A DNA stretch of 64,000 nucleotides, from contig OX419756.1 in assembly GCA_948567375.1 (NCBI GenBank), forward strand, positions 12,095,001 to 12,159,000. Direction: 5' to 3'. The translations under genes were made by a program, and so were the position numbers. Position 1 is the first letter of the stretch. Each line of letters begins with the position of its first letter. Below the pieces are notes generated by a model that saw nothing but the letters and a program-made list of their open reading frames with translations, was not told the origin of the DNA and ran no database searches. This document shows, piece by piece, positions 24,637 through 37,279 of this stretch. Source of the DNA: Lunularia cruciata (Eukaryota > Streptophyta > Marchantiopsida > Lunulariales > Lunulariaceae).

Positions 24637-25600
24637 AAGTGGCTTCTTCATTGGGGTGGTGTTCTTCCTCTTTGGAGCCTTTGGCAAGGCCAATTCTTCA
24701 TCTACATGCATGAATCGGCATGTCTCTGCAGACTTTACATCAACTAGCCAATACTTGGTGATTTTTGTAGGTCCTTTAGGTTGCATTTCAAAACAACCTA
24801 CATGATGAAAATGTGTAGGGAACCTCTTCCTTTCTTTCTTTGTTAGAAGATTTGTACCCATGTAGTAGTGCATTGCAAAAGGAGCAATGTAGATGGCTCC
24901 TCCTTTGTCATCAAATTCCTGATGTAGGAGCTTGCACTACTTGTCAAACATCTCCACCCAACTATAGGCTAGAATGTTAAATTAGCTATGGAAATTGTTT
25001 GTGGTCAAAAATTCATACAGACACGAAGTAGAGGTTCAACTGGAAGTCGTTTCAATTCAATAAATTTGTATTAAATCAGGAGTGCCCCATCCATCATGTC
25101 GCCAGCGGGAAGCATGACCTTCTCCCCAGCCACAGTTAGGCTATATGATCTTTGCTTGCGGCATTTCCAACTATTTTGTTAGCGTATTTCATTTAATGAA
25201 TCACTTGATGTTGAATTTTATTGCGTCGTTGTGCTATATGATGATACTCCTAGGCCTCTAGACCTTCTTCCTTTGGTGATGGAAGCCTTGACGTCTCATG
25301 CATACATGTAATCAACGAACATTGAATCACTCATCTTTTGAAGCAGACACTTCAACAATCTGGGCACTCACCTTCAACTTCTTTGCTATTAAAGTGGCTC
25401 TTGACTTCAAGGGTTAGCTCTTGGTCTGCAAATGTATTTTCTATAGTCATGGCTCTTACAACCTCAACAGCTGGGCCAAGTACCATTTGCCAATGGTCCT
25501 TTGTCCAATTTAATGTGTTACCACCCAACGTTACACGAGCAAGTAGAGATATGTTTGCTCGGTTACCAAACATCACATCCTTATGGTGAAAATGCAAGAA
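24637..25600 (-). other. Decayed coding flank on the right of element A
   Basis: The minus-strand frame 24559-24873, continued upstream with one stop, reads as a plausible protein segment (FDDKGGAIYIAPFAMHYYMG, FPTHFHHVGCFEMQPKGPTK). Another segment at 25352-25597 (HHKDVMFGNRANISLLARV) ends in the block shared with 14.8 kb. I do not recognise the family. Confidence 0.3.
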
Positions 25601-26108
25601 TAGATGAGCAAGTATATCATCTATTATTTTCCATCCCCATTTAAGCTCTTTGTCTGTCAGAACTTCCTCTGTGCTCTTGTCTTTGATACTTTATGCAGTC
25701 TTGTATGCTTGATATACCATTGCCATTTCTTCTTTAATTTAATCCATTCATGGCCTTCAAAAATCCTTTCCAAAACTTCACTGTATATGTCGCTATGATG
25801 CTAAACTTTGTGCTTTATTGCATTTGTTTTCTACAAGGGCCTCTGTTATATGCTTGAAGTGCTCAGAATCCTCCAGGTAGCCCAAAATTTAGGAATAGTG
25901 ATAACTAACCATCCTAAACCTGTCGTTGAACTTATCATCATCTACTTTTGCTTTTCTCACTAAGGGGCAGATCAAGGGGTGCCAAGAGTCCTCAACTTGT
26001 ACTCGACTGCATTTGCTTTGCTCATGGATGTAGAAATCCTAGACCCAGTGTTGGCATTTGCTTTGCTCCTAGCAGACAGAAGTCATAGCAGCTCCCAGAA
26101 GTCATAGA

Positions 26109-26190
26109 CATGTTGTCAACCCCATTTGCTTTGTTCAAAGGGTAGAGTTCATGTTGTCAACCCCATTTGCTTTGTTCAAAGGGTAGAGTT
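26109..26190. repeat. 41-bp tandem duplication
   Basis: Two identical adjacent 41-bp units beginning CATGTTGTCAACCCC. Confidence 0.97.
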
Positions 26191-26207
26191 CATGGGGTGG
26201 AAGGTAT

Positions 26208-26528
26208 TTAGGACCCTATGTGCAAAAGCACCTGAAATCTCACGTTTGGAAATAGAAGGAGAATAGAATGGGAATTGACCTGCGCAGAAGAATTGATTTG
26301 AGCAGGACATACAAAGATATGCAGAGAAGAAACTGATTCATATTCGGAGGTGAGAATAATAAGGGGAGGAGATACCAAATCTGTATTAATCAGTGAGGGA
26401 ACCTTAATCAGTGAGGGAACCTGAATCACTTCCACTGCTTCAACTATCTCCATTTCCAAAAAGTGTAAATACTCAAAGTCAGCACGGGACGTTTCTAAAT
26501 TGCTAGTGACAGTACCCTCAAATTTCAC
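26208..26528 (-). CDS. Hypothetical ORF with an in-frame 18-bp duplication
   Basis: A 106-residue open frame with an ATG at 26528. It contains an exact 18-bp tandem repeat (26387-26404 and 26405-26422) that reads as a six-residue repeat (VPSLIK VPSLIN). No known domain. It may be a first exon or a chance frame. Confidence 0.25.
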   Translation of the reverse strand: MKFEGTVTSNLETSRADFEYLHFLEMEIVEAVEVIQVPSLIKVPSLINTDLVSPPLIILTSEYESVSSLHIFVCPAQINSSAQVNSHSILLLFPNVRFQVLLHIGS

Positions 26529-26599
26529 ACAACGCTACTCTCGCGTGCTAAACTTCATTCGTATTTGCAATTCGAGTTTGTGATGGGAAACTTGTGATT

Positions 26600-27450
26600 T
26601 GTATCTGGACGGGAGGGAATGCAAAACGGGGTTTGAAATTTAGACTTTTGGAGCACCTGTAGGAATCCGTAAATGAGTTTATGGGTAGAATGAAAAAATT
26701 ATATGGGTAGCGTGGAGGAGTACAGAGAGTTATTACGGGTACATGTCTGTAGTCATAAATATCTCTAAGGGACCATTGAAAATATGACTCGTAGCTCTTT
26801 TTAGGGTGATCCTGTAGACTCTAATGATATAAATTATTAGTTAAGTATAGTATAAATAAGTAAGTTAGTATAAATAAGTTAAAATTTATTCGGCTCGATT
26901 TTTTTATAAATTTTCAAACTCTAATTTTTAGGGGAGCATTCAATTTTCAACCAAACCTTGATTACGGGTGTCCATAAAATATCTTCCGGATCTCATTCTA
27001 CTTCCTGTGAAATTCTGAAAATCTGGAATTTGAAACCACCTAATGTGTGTTTGTGTTGGGACTTGTGTATGTGTTCGGACGGGAGGGAAACCTGGTTCAA
27101 GAGACATCAACTGCTATAAACTTCGAGGGACTACTTTGCATGTTCACCCTTGTGCTAAGAGCAACTACCTCGATGTTCATTCACCCTTGGAATGTTCAAC
27201 ATTGCGGGAAACTCAAAACTCTAAAACCCATCTCTCTCCACACAGGTTTCTTGTGAGAACGTGGCGTGCTTAGGCTCTTCCAGGTAACGAATAATTATAT
27301 CTGCCATGATTATCTCTACTAGACTCACCATAAGTCCTCACTCGTGAGTATTCAACTCGTGAAGTATTTTGAAGGCCCTCCAAAAGCAGACAACTCAACC
27401 CTAAAGTATTTTGGAAACGCCCTCCAAAACAAAACCAGACAACTCGCCCC
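26600..27450. other. Intergenic stretch without recognisable genes
   Basis: AT-rich to about 27.0 kb, then closer to the composition of the gene-bearing regions. No feature recognised. Confidence 0.4.
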
Positions 27451-27454
27451 TAAA

Positions 27455-27877
27455 CTAATTGCCCGTTACCGTAACCGGAATTACGTAAAACACGAATTGC
27501 CATGAATTTCGTGTGTTCCCTTTACATGAGAAACCTTTACGGAAATATGCTAAGTCCCGTAACGTAAGGAAACCGTAAACTCTGCTCTCGTCCCGAGGAG
27601 ATGCTGTAGTAAAGGAACTGCGCTCGCCCAGTATGCCAGCTTTTCTGGCGACGAATTCGTAAATCACAGGCGGTGGCTTGAGAAGGACGCACTGTCTGCC
27701 GGCGACATAATGGTTGTTGCCCCAGTTTCCCGGATCCGCGAAAAGGAAAACATGAAATTCATGGCAAGACGACTGTCGGTTTTTTATCAACCTATATTTT
27801 CTACGTTTCACAATCATGTGATATACCTCGGGTTCTTTGGAGACGTTCCTAGAGCCCCGGGCACCATTGGATGTCAA
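27455..27877 (-). CDS. Hypothetical ORF, 140 residues
   Basis: An uninterrupted minus-strand frame in a more GC-rich stretch than its surroundings, containing FLFADPGNWGNNHYVAG and RVYGFLTLRDLAYF. No recognised domain or close neighbour. It lies downstream of, and on the same strand as, the RNFT-like gene. It could be an exon of an unrecognised gene or chance. Confidence 0.25.
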   Translation of the reverse strand: MTSNGARGSRNVSKEPEVYHMIVKRRKYRLIKNRQSSCHEFHVFLFADPGNWGNNHYVAGRQCVLLKPPPVIYEFVARKAGILGERSSFTTASPRDESRVYGFLTLRDLAYFRKGFSCKGNTRNSWQFVFYVIPVTVTGN

Positions 27878-28630
27878 CGACGAAACATCGAGTCTAAACT
27901 ATTTAGATTGTGAGGTCAGTGGTTTCTTACTATACATTGTTCGATCAACAATCTGTTGATCAGATGTTGCCTGTGAGATCAGGGTACAGTGATTACTGCT
28001 CGAGCTTGTTGGCCACGTTGTTCGAGTCCACCCGAAACTTCCGGGTGCATAATTTCCGTCGTGTAGAAGAGATAACATTGTGGCGGATTGTTTCTTGAAT
28101 CCAGCCTACAGAAACTTCTCGGAGGTAACAAAACAACGAGAGAAAAGAATCCAGTGACACCCAGGTGCTTCAATGCCAAGTTGGCTGCGATTTGATTCCA
28201 GTTCGACGATCGACGAAGCTTTTGATTCGCTTCAAACCAGCTCACTTCGAGCTAAATCGAGAAAGGCATTCGCTGGTACGGAGAATACAAAGTTTAGGTC
28301 TTACCATAGCTGCACATCTTATTTGCTTTCTGCAGTTTCATAAGTAGGGGATTCGTGAACTCACTGATTACCCGTTACTACGGTTCTTTTTGTCACCTAA
28401 GGAGAGAAGAGCGACATCCAACAGTGCCTAAACAACTGGGAAGAGTGATATTTTTTCGTAAAGAACAGATTTGTTATAGTCCATGCATGAAAGCAATCCC
28501 GAGTCGACATGAAAATGATAAACCACCTGGACTCCTTTACAGTCATCTTCACGAGGAGTAGCTCCTCTTGCAACCTATCTCTTGCCTCGAAGAGGCCCCT
28601 TCAACTGAGTCCTGTTGGATGGAGAGGCCG

Positions 28631-28636
28631 TTTATT
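28631..28636 (-). terminator. Candidate polyadenylation signal of the RNFT-like gene
   Basis: AATAAA on the minus strand, about 546 nt after the stop codon of the RNFT-like gene. Other weaker signals could be used instead. Confidence 0.4.
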
Positions 28637-29181
28637 GTCACCTATTATATCATGCAATTCAGGTCCAGGATTATAGAAAGGGGACACATAGAGCAGAATG
28701 CGTAACCGACAGCTAAACCTGACAGAGCAACTACTATTGAGCTCCGCATTAAGACTAATTAGATCACACACAACAAAATTTGTCGATCGTGTGTGCTGTG
28801 TAAAAGGATGGAAGCGAAGGGCTTGAGCCCTCGAGTCCTTTAGAATACAGGGTGCTAGCCACTGTCACTGGATGCCGGCATAAGCATGGGCAACTTAACT
28901 TTTACGGACTTTCCATGACATCGGACTTATAATGAGAGGGTAATTTTGGGTAATCACGAATCATTGGCGACAAGTTCAGCGCAGCTCGATTGTTTCAAGT
29001 CGCACAGATATCCCTAAATATATATGACTCGAGGGAATTTCTGCTTCAATTGGTGAACACATGAATTTTTACAAATACCTCTTACCTTGACTAAAAGAAC
29101 AATTCACATCGAGGGTGTTGTGAACATTCCAGTCTAAACCTGGGAGCAAGTGGGATCTAATTGTACAATTCCAGGAATCCA

Positions 29182-32100
29182 TCAAAAAATTTGAATGAAG
29201 AGGCTTGTGGAACCGTCCCCAAACGATCTCAACCCTGCTGACTTCACCACTGCACGACACAGTGGACATGTTCGCTCCCTCTCGAACCTGATATTAGCGA
29301 ATCATACACGACATCAAAAAACATCAGCGGATATCCACTGGTAGTCATTTCCAATTTTAGCATCCAAGACTAGGAGTTGGACAAAGATGATCTCCACTAT
29401 GTTGTCCAGGAAACGAGATTATCCAGAATTGGAACATTTTCGCTTACCATTCAGAGACACAGTCTTCACAGAAGATATGCTTGCAACGTAGAGAGATAGG
29501 AGCATGCATCTTTTCTTGGCAGATGGCACACATATCCCCGGCCGCTAGTACCTGCAAGACCAAGTCAAAGCTGAATTGCGCCGTATGTGAAACCTCCGGA
29601 CAAAGCGGATGTGATATGAGGCTAATCTTCAGGACTCTGGGGATATAACACGCCCAACATGCTTAAAATTGATGAATGGCGAGCAAGTTACACGGGTTGT
29701 AATAAGTACTATGACGTCAGGAAAAGATACAAAAGGCGTTGCAGGTAAACTCCACTTAGAACTCTGCGTATCCAACCGTAACCATTCTGGAAGAGACCAA
29801 ATATCACACAACATTAACCCCGAACAATAAGAATGTTTAGTGTAGCAAACCTCTTCTGACGTGGCATAAGCCCCATACTGCACCTCCCTCCGAGAAAGAG
29901 CACATAGTGCTGCAATGAAGGTTTTGACCTGCGTCATTTTGTCTCATATCGTTTTAGCATCAAGATAAATTACAAAGCTATAAGCTCTACTTGGGTTAAG
30001 ATCTACAAGACGACCTGACGAACATAAAGTCTAATTAACTTTATGATAAAGAAACGTGCTGAAGCAAGCAAGCACTTGAAGGATAGAACGTGGGTCAGTT
30101 TGAAACAGGACATGTTACTTCAATATGGAAAATCTCACCTTCTCATAGGTAGAGGTGAGCTTGAAAGTCAGGTACAACCCTGTTGTAAGGGATGAAAAGA
30201 GATTTCCATACTCTTTATTGAGAAAGAAACGATACCAAACAGGACCCGGAATGAGAGCCCTATATAGTAGCAAAATATACTCCACTAACGTCAAAAGCTG
30301 AGCCTGCAAAATAAGAGGAGATGATCAGTAAGGAGTTAAGACACCCATCCTAGAACTTCCATTGCAGCAACAGTCGGTACAAGTATCAACTACCAGCGGT
30401 ATGGTAGCCCTACCTCATGCTGATCATACCTAATGATTACCATACACAAATTTGTCATGCATTGGATATCTATCAAAACCAGAGTCACGAATAGAGAAGC
30501 TGGTTAACACGTAATGACTTCCGCATTCAGGAAAAGATTCAAGTGCGGATTTAGAGTGTTCTCCCACGCCCACGAATGAAAGTGGGCAAAGAGCATTAGG
30601 AACGCCCAACATGTCAACTACAGTACATATGGCATATGATATTCGCGTTACGCAGAAGGTGAAGGCATCTTCTGTTAATACTTGCTTCAGACAAGTTTCC
30701 ACAACTACCAAGTAGACCTATCATGCTTTTTGGCGATTGTCTGACAAGGAAAGAGAGGCAAAGAGTGCCAGGCATGGTCTTAAGACTTCCAGACTTCATC
30801 ATTTCCTACCTACCATCGGGCCACCTCCTTGTCAAAGGCATTCTAGACAACGAAGTGTGAAACTTAACCTTAAAAATATTCTTATATCAAACCATCAAGG
30901 CTAGGTGGTAGGATAGCTGTCATAGCTATTTAGTCGGAGTTGCTCTTTCGGGGCCCGCATGACCCCGACTAAATAGTAGCTCCCGAGGTGGAAATAGCAG
31001 TTCCCTATCTCATGTGCAAAACGGCTACATAAAGCATACCTCTTTGAGTTCCTTTCATCATTTAGGGCAATTTAGACAAGGACTATATGACATCTATTCT
31101 ACTGCTGGTAAATTTCGTGCTCCTGTAGGTCTATTGATACTCATCTGCACCGTTTCTGTGGGGAGATATTGGGCAACTAACCACTCTGCCAGGCTCCAAT
31201 ATGTCCGTTATGCGAAGCACCTAGGCAGGACGGTGTTCAAAATCACCGGCGAGATAACAAGATAGATAATACAATGACTCGTTGAGTAAATGGGAGGTAT
31301 GAGAAAGAAGATGACCACAAACTAGTTCAATCAGTATTCAAGGCTGCAAAACGGGCGAGAATCATCTCTATTCGCATGACCAACAAGCAAACATGCGACA
31401 TGACAATAGCAAACACCATAGCACGTACCTGCCGCCGATAGTTTCGACCTCTGCTGTTCTTGTAGTAAAGGAGAAGTCCAATTTTTAACACCATTGCAAA
31501 TTGCCTCACCATTGTATCTGTGTACAGCGAGAACAGGAATTAACAGTAGTACCGGGAAGACTAGCTGAACATTCTCCGGAACTGCTGAAAAGAAGGACCT
31601 ATGAATGACTGACGTGGTCGCAAATAAACCTCACCAAGACGAAGCTACAATGTACCTTGGCATATAAAGCTAGCATCCTTCGATTCCGATAAGCCTAGTA
31701 ATCAAAAAAGTCTGGACATCTTTGACATATCACCGCGTCGATTATCTTCGACGGTAGCTACTTAGGTTCTAACGAAACCTGGAAGCTACACGAGTAACAG
31801 ACCCTAGCACACAGACGACGTGCACAACATTTGCAAGTGCCAGTGTCTACTTAATAGTCACCTACCATTTACAACAATGATGAAAATAGCATGCCAGAAA
31901 CGTGGGATTTCTCGGGGCGGAAGAATAATGACCAACGGCCTCCAAAGCGCATCCCCGTTGTACCACCAATAAACTCCGACAATGTGCGAGATCATGACAA
32001 GTGCGATGGCAACAAGAACAATGGTCTTCCTCTCGCCCTGAAAGACAATGAAATTGTGAGCAGGAAATGAAGATTATACCCTGCGGCGGACAATATTGCT

Positions 32101-33243
32101 CGACCAGTGAAAAAGGTGGTGTTGATTGCTTCAATAAACGGACAATGTCAGCCCACTGGACCACCTCTTTTATTATTCTTTTAATCTAGGGAGGTCTGTA
32201 GAGGTAAGACAGGATATAAATATTTAATCTTATCTGTCAACGGTGAATTTTTCCTTTGGTCGAACAAGATTGCATGACCTTGTGACTGACACCAAAATTC
32301 AACTTCGTAGGCTGTCATAAATATTAGAAAATCAATGACATAAGTTGCAGGAAAAGCCCTAGACTACCGCAAACAAAAATCCAGTATTCGTGATAGTAGA
32401 CCTTCAGGGCCGTTTGTTTGCGCAATAGGTCGTTTCCTTTAATCATCACAGCTGAAATCCAGAAAGTAACGAAGAAACCTGCAAATCAGTTGCAAAAGTG
32501 GACAAGGATTCAGTCAACTAATAAAGCATCAAGGTCTGAGAGTAACAATGTCCAAGGCTTCTAAGTAATGAAGTTGATTGAATTCCTACAACCCGAAAGT
32601 TTAACTTGGACATGCAAGCATCGTAGGATATTATTGATTTATGTGCGAACATACCATGCAAATGTTGTCGAATAAAGACCATCAGAAGGAGAATCGTAAA
32701 GGGCAATGCCTGCTCGATCCATCTCGCAAGCTGCTGGAAATCATACCTCTGTCCTCCGGTTTCTCTTCCATTTCCTGTATTGCCATTATCTGATACTTCT
32801 CCTCTCTCCTCTGTATTTGGAGATCGCGGAGAGATTAAGGAGATACTACCATTCTCTGTAGGAGGTACAGCCATTGAAGGTGTTTGAGTGAAGATAAGAG
32901 AAGAGAGGGGTACTTGAGACGTACTAGCCCCATTCTCTGTTGTGTTTCTAACATGGGAGTTTGCTGAGCCCTGACTCCCTCTGCTCCCTTCTTGTTCGCC
33001 GATTATTCTAATAGACACCTCTGCACCGCTATCACCATTCCTCTCTCTGTCACCAATTTGACTATTTGATCCTAATGACGGTTGATTCTCAACTTCTGCG
33101 TAATGAGATCGGCCACGCATTAGCCCCGAAAACTCGAGTATGGCCGAGATAGGGGCGGGTAGTAAACTTGATGCGAATGGCATCCCATATCTTCTAGACA
33201 TGCCAGTCCGAATGCCTTCCGACGCTGATCCAGAACTCTCCAT
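29182..33243 (-). CDS. RNFT1-like: RNFT-type membrane RING E3 ubiquitin ligase, 8 coding exons
   Basis: Coding exons (minus strand): 33243-32655, 32478-32402, 32037-31866, 31517-31429, 30303-30139, 29928-29851, 29551-29448, 29287-29182. All seven introns are GT-AG, phases agree, and the total is 1380 nt (459 residues plus stop). Residues 1-175 are a Ser/Gly/Asn-rich, low-complexity N-terminus. About 176-390 hold several membrane segments ([73 protein letters not shown]). Residues 398-435 are a C3HC4 [21 protein letters not shown]. The C-terminus ends LFIQIF, as in the family. Conserved signatures include [11 protein letters not shown] and [17 protein letters not shown] proteins are membrane RING E3 ligases, and the human members are linked to ER protein quality control; this protein's role is inferred. 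It is the only fully intact gene in the window. Intron 4 is the longest (about 1.1 kb). Confidence 0.95.
30927..30975. repeat. Short inverted repeat in intron 4 of the RNFT-like gene
   Basis: TATTTAGTCGG (30927-30937) and CCGACTAAATA (30965-30975) are perfect reverse complements around a GC-rich 27-nt loop. The pairing extends imperfectly outward. Function unknown. Confidence 0.7.
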
Positions 33244-34700
33244 AATTTTACTGGATCAAAATGTTTCTAGACTTAACCCAGTGAGGACCTACACACCGGT
33301 AGGAATGCTCCAGTATACTAGCACCTGCTCGTAAGCTAATCCCGGTGGCAGCCCCTCAGGTAAACGGCATTGGTGAAGCTACAGTCTCAATGATTCTCCA
33401 AACTTCCCAAGCGCAGGGGGTAACACGTCTACTAAGCAAAGGACTACGACACTTCGACCACAATTATTACATTTCCTTGATCACCGCTGACAGGATCCTC
33501 AATCAATATTTATCTGGTGGCTTCAGTTTCGCTACACTTTCTCTACATAAACTGGTCCAGAACACTGGTAGGAGCGGAGAATAATCGCGAATGAGTTGCT
33601 TTAACTTCAGAAACTGCCTTCCTGCAGCGTGTCCATGTTCCAAGACCTGCAAAATTGCAACATAAAGACTTGATTAAAAACTTCATCCACGAAGAGCATT
33701 ACGGATGGGGAGGATTGCCTAATTCTGCTCACCATGGCAGAGATTGAATATCTAGTGCACAGAAAGTATCGCACCCGAAACACATGCCTCCACAGTCCTT
33801 CGAGCAGTTTTCGGACTCCAGCATGTAAGATCCAGACAAGAACCTGGAGGACCTGACTAGAAAGACTCCGAAGCTAGAGTTCAATAGTTCGACTCGAATG
33901 ATTAGGTCACAAACTGCATGTCCACCAGTCTGCCGGCGACAAGCACTCCTAGGACTACGACAGTCCAAGAAAAGCTCAGTAACTCTATGCAAGAAGCTTC
34001 CAGTACACTTGCAGCAGCTTGGTCTGCAAATTTTATTCCAAGTGAGATCATGTAGGAGATTCCTAAGCGGCACGATTACTGCGAAACAAAAGTCAAGGTC
34101 CAGACAGGCATGGAGCCTCCAATTCCAACCTGGTCTATGGCGTAAAATTAATGAATCATGCTTGCCATTTCCCTACTCCTGCCCAATCCGTAACATGCTA
34201 ACTCCCTTTTCCATGCCATGCAGCTACGCCTTCAATTGACCACCATCGCTACCTCTCGTAAATCTCATCCAACTTCACAGGAGGTCAAGAATCTCACAGA
34301 AATTGGATCTTACATTCCTCGACCCTCAGATCTCCATTCTTCATCGCTTGTCTACCGCGTGCCATGGCATTTTCTCGAAAGACCACCACAAGTCCGATTA
34401 TCGAGGTTCCAAGCCCATCCTAAGCACGGCAACAGCCACTGCGACCACCAAAATGTCCGTAAACACGCCTGCTGCGCCCTTATGCATACAATCTGGGATA
34501 GAGATCTGCTACCGACATTGAATTCGCATCCACATAGCCACACAAAACCCTCGCTTTCCCCACTCTTTCGTCTCCTTCCTGGCCCTTCTCCTCTCTCCCT
34601 CTCTTCCCTTCTCTTCCCTCCTCCCCCGAGAGAACAGAGAGCGAGAGAGCCCTAGCTCACGAACGAGCCTGACGGACCAGGTCCACGTCTAACACAGCAC
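33244..34700 (-). promoter_or_regulatory. Upstream region of the RNFT-like gene, with pyrimidine-rich tract
   Basis: No protein-coding signal was recognised here. It probably contains the 5' UTR (perhaps with a 5' UTR intron) and promoter. The stretch 34556-34640 is almost pure pyrimidine on the plus strand (GA-rich on the gene's strand), as often found near plant transcription starts. The exact start site cannot be placed. Confidence 0.35.
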
Positions 34701-35475
34701 CACCCATTCGTACGGCACCACCTTCCGTCAGTCCGTCCGTCCCACAAGCTTCGTTCTGCGTCCGCTGGTTTGTCGTACCCCGATGCACTTACATATGTTT
34801 TCTTTGTCCGGTCAGCCTGGAGCTTACTCCTCTTTGCAACTCTTTTGTCGTTTCCTGCAGGCTTTCGTCTATTGCTTTTACCGTGTTGCAGTCTTTTCGC
34901 TCGCAAGGACGAAGGGAAAGATAAACTTGCATGATGTAATTGTAGCTCTAAGCTCTAACATCTTCTGGTTTGGATTATAGGCCCATCTACAGATATTACT
35001 TGATTTAATTTACAAAAATTGATTGAAAAGTAAATAAATGAATCAATTTGAAACATCTCTTCTAGTCTAGTCCGTTTTAGTTCTCCATTCAATGGAACCA
35101 GACTATGTTCTCTTTGCATGTTCTAGAACTTGAATTTTGAACCCGGAGAACAATCTTAGATATGGATATTCTCATTCTCGGTTTACCTCTTCTTGCAACT
35201 TAATCATATGGCATGGAAACAAAATTGAAGATTATGACCAGCACCTTACACAAATCAGTGAAAATTATCAAGCCGCTAATCAAAGCAAAAGTGCATTAAC
35301 TTTAAATCTCTGAATGTCAAAATGATTATATTCCAAACTCTAAATAAGCTAATTGTGCAAATTCAAGAAATTTCGAAAATTCCTAATGTAGAAATTTAAG
35401 AAATGACTTGACGGGATAGTATCTTAAGTTTCGAATATGCGAAGGAAGATCTCCTTCACGAGTTAAAGGCTTAGG

Positions 35476-35820
35476 TTAAGACAAACAGTACAGTATTTGG
35501 CAGATGACCGCGTCGATGAACTTAAGATCTGAGAATGCGGTCATGTAGACTTTAACTCGGAACATAAAGTCAAAGTTCATGTCTACCGGACGTAAGATGC
35601 TTCCGGAGCATCGGGAACCGGCATATATTGTGGCTCGTGAAAGAACACGGTAAATTGCCGCAACCTTTCTGACGCCAAGTACGTGTCCAAAGAAGGATAA
35701 TGACTTTTTCGCCGCACTCGGTGACGGACATCTCCAAGCAGAAGGCTCTCCCGGTTTTCTCGCCGTGAAACGCCGTGAAATTTGTACTGAGTATCTAAGC
35801 CGGTCGGGTCTAATCATCAC
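35476..35820 (-). other. Unassigned ORF, coding status unclear
   Basis: A 114-residue minus-strand frame in a moderately GC-rich stretch. Nothing in it matches a family I know. An exon is possible. Confidence 0.15.
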
Positions 35821-35843
35821 GTAGAGGCGTCAGCTCGGGCATA

Positions 35844-36137
35844 TCATCCGAGTAAACGAGGGCCCTTCGCCTCCGCATTGTTTGTAGTATACGTCGAGAA
35901 GTTGTATTCTATTTGTTTCGTTGCGAATGATATTCTTCTTGTTTTCTGCAAAGAAAATCGAATCATATAGTATACTCCGAATGAAAAAGAAAGAAGTACA
36001 AAGCCACCTAAGATTGCACCAAAGAAGCGAGCACAAGGCCCGTGACGAGAGAAAAAGGCCACCACGTTAGAACACATGAAGGATGGGACGATGGACAAAA
36101 CCACACCTAGAGGGAGATATACAAACCAACCAACCAT
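35844..36137 (-). CDS. Hypothetical small membrane protein or exon
   Basis: 97 residues starting MVGWFVYLPLGVVLS. Two hydrophobic stretches (about residues 2-20 and 38-60, including FFGAILGGFVLLSFSFGVYYM) would span a membrane. The tail is polar. No family recognised. It may be the first exon of a longer gene, with 35476-35820 downstream. Confidence 0.3.
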   Translation of the reverse strand: MVGWFVYLPLGVVLSIVPSFMCSNVVAFFSRHGPCARFFGAILGGFVLLSFSFGVYYMIRFSLQKTRRISFATKQIEYNFSTYTTNNAEAKGPRLLG

Positions 36138-36139
36138 AG

Positions 36140-36530
36140 CTGAAACGCTGTATAAACAACTTAATGGAAAACTAAATGATAAGGGTACAGTTAAGGTATA
36201 TCAGGTAGATTGGATGGAAATATAGATGTGATAGTAACTCTCATAGTTATATAGCTCTCTTGTGTAAACCCAGTCTATACAGCCCATTATATGTGAAGTA
36301 TTAGGTAAGGTGGGTGAGCAAAATTGTCATAGTTTCTTTAAAATTTTATATTGTTCACATGATTTTTTTATGAAGATTAAGAAGAATATCAAGTCAATAT
36401 ATTAGAATTTAAAATAATAACAAAAACTTATTTTAATAATATTTTCAATTTAATTATAATTAATTTTATTTAATAATAATTAATATACATATACATAATT
36501 GAATATTATAGTCCAAGTTGCCTTAATTAA
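36140..36530. other. AT-rich spacer
   Basis: Very AT-rich, with no gene or recognised repeat. Element B starts near its right end. Confidence 0.5.
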
Positions 36531-37279
36531 TGCTTGAGTTGGTGAAACTTGGCCAAATTTAGAGAAGATTCAAATTAGCAAGAAGAGCTTCATTTGGTAT
36601 TTAGAGACATATGGCTATAGGCTAGAGATGCTATGAAGGCTTCTCTTCTAGAGCCAACAAGTTAGCTTGTTTGCATTAGGCTAGCCAATTTAAATAAATT
36701 TTGGTAGTTTTTGTCATTGTTTTTCAAAATCTGTACACCCTTCTACATTATGGGCAATAGGGCTTGAATCCCAAATCTTTGGTTACTAGATTGGTACCCT
36801 AGCCAATTTGGTCCACCGTCACTTGTTTTCATAGTGACTGGTTGACTGATAAGTATACACATGTAGCTTTGGCTAGGAAAGGCAACTTTATCTTATCCTT
36901 GGTGATCTTGGTAGCTTAGGAGTAGATAGACACTCCTATTATGTCAAATGTCAAATGCCAAATGGGATCGAGTCAGTCCAATGTTGATTTGTGTGATAGA
37001 GGGTTTGTTTAGACTTCTTGTGATTGGACTCCCTCCATTCTATACTTCTTGTTTGTACACCATGTTTATAAGGTGCATTGACTTTAGAACATTGGTGCTT
37101 TGGTGTGCTCTTGGTAATGAGGCTGGAGTGATGACCAGCCAAATTATTTATATTTCTCTTTGGTGAGGTAAGAAATGATGACTTATAGATCATGAGAGTA
37201 TGTGTTGTGATTGCAAGTTATAGATAGCATTTTCTCCTAGTGCCATTGCCTTAGTTAGAGTTAGATTAGTAAGTGATGT

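Noticed and set aside
28800-28900. tRNA-like stretch (GGGCTTGAGCCC...)
   Set aside because: No cloverleaf with a T-loop GTTCRA or a proper acceptor stem could be built.
30430-30802. Minus-strand ORFs inside intron 4 of the RNFT-like gene
   Set aside because: They are not needed for the family-length protein and match nothing. Flanking exons join in phase without them.
34218-34655. 145-residue plus-strand ORF upstream of the RNFT-like gene
   Set aside because: It reads a pyrimidine-rich leader region. Its Ser/Pro/Leu-rich end comes from the CT tract.
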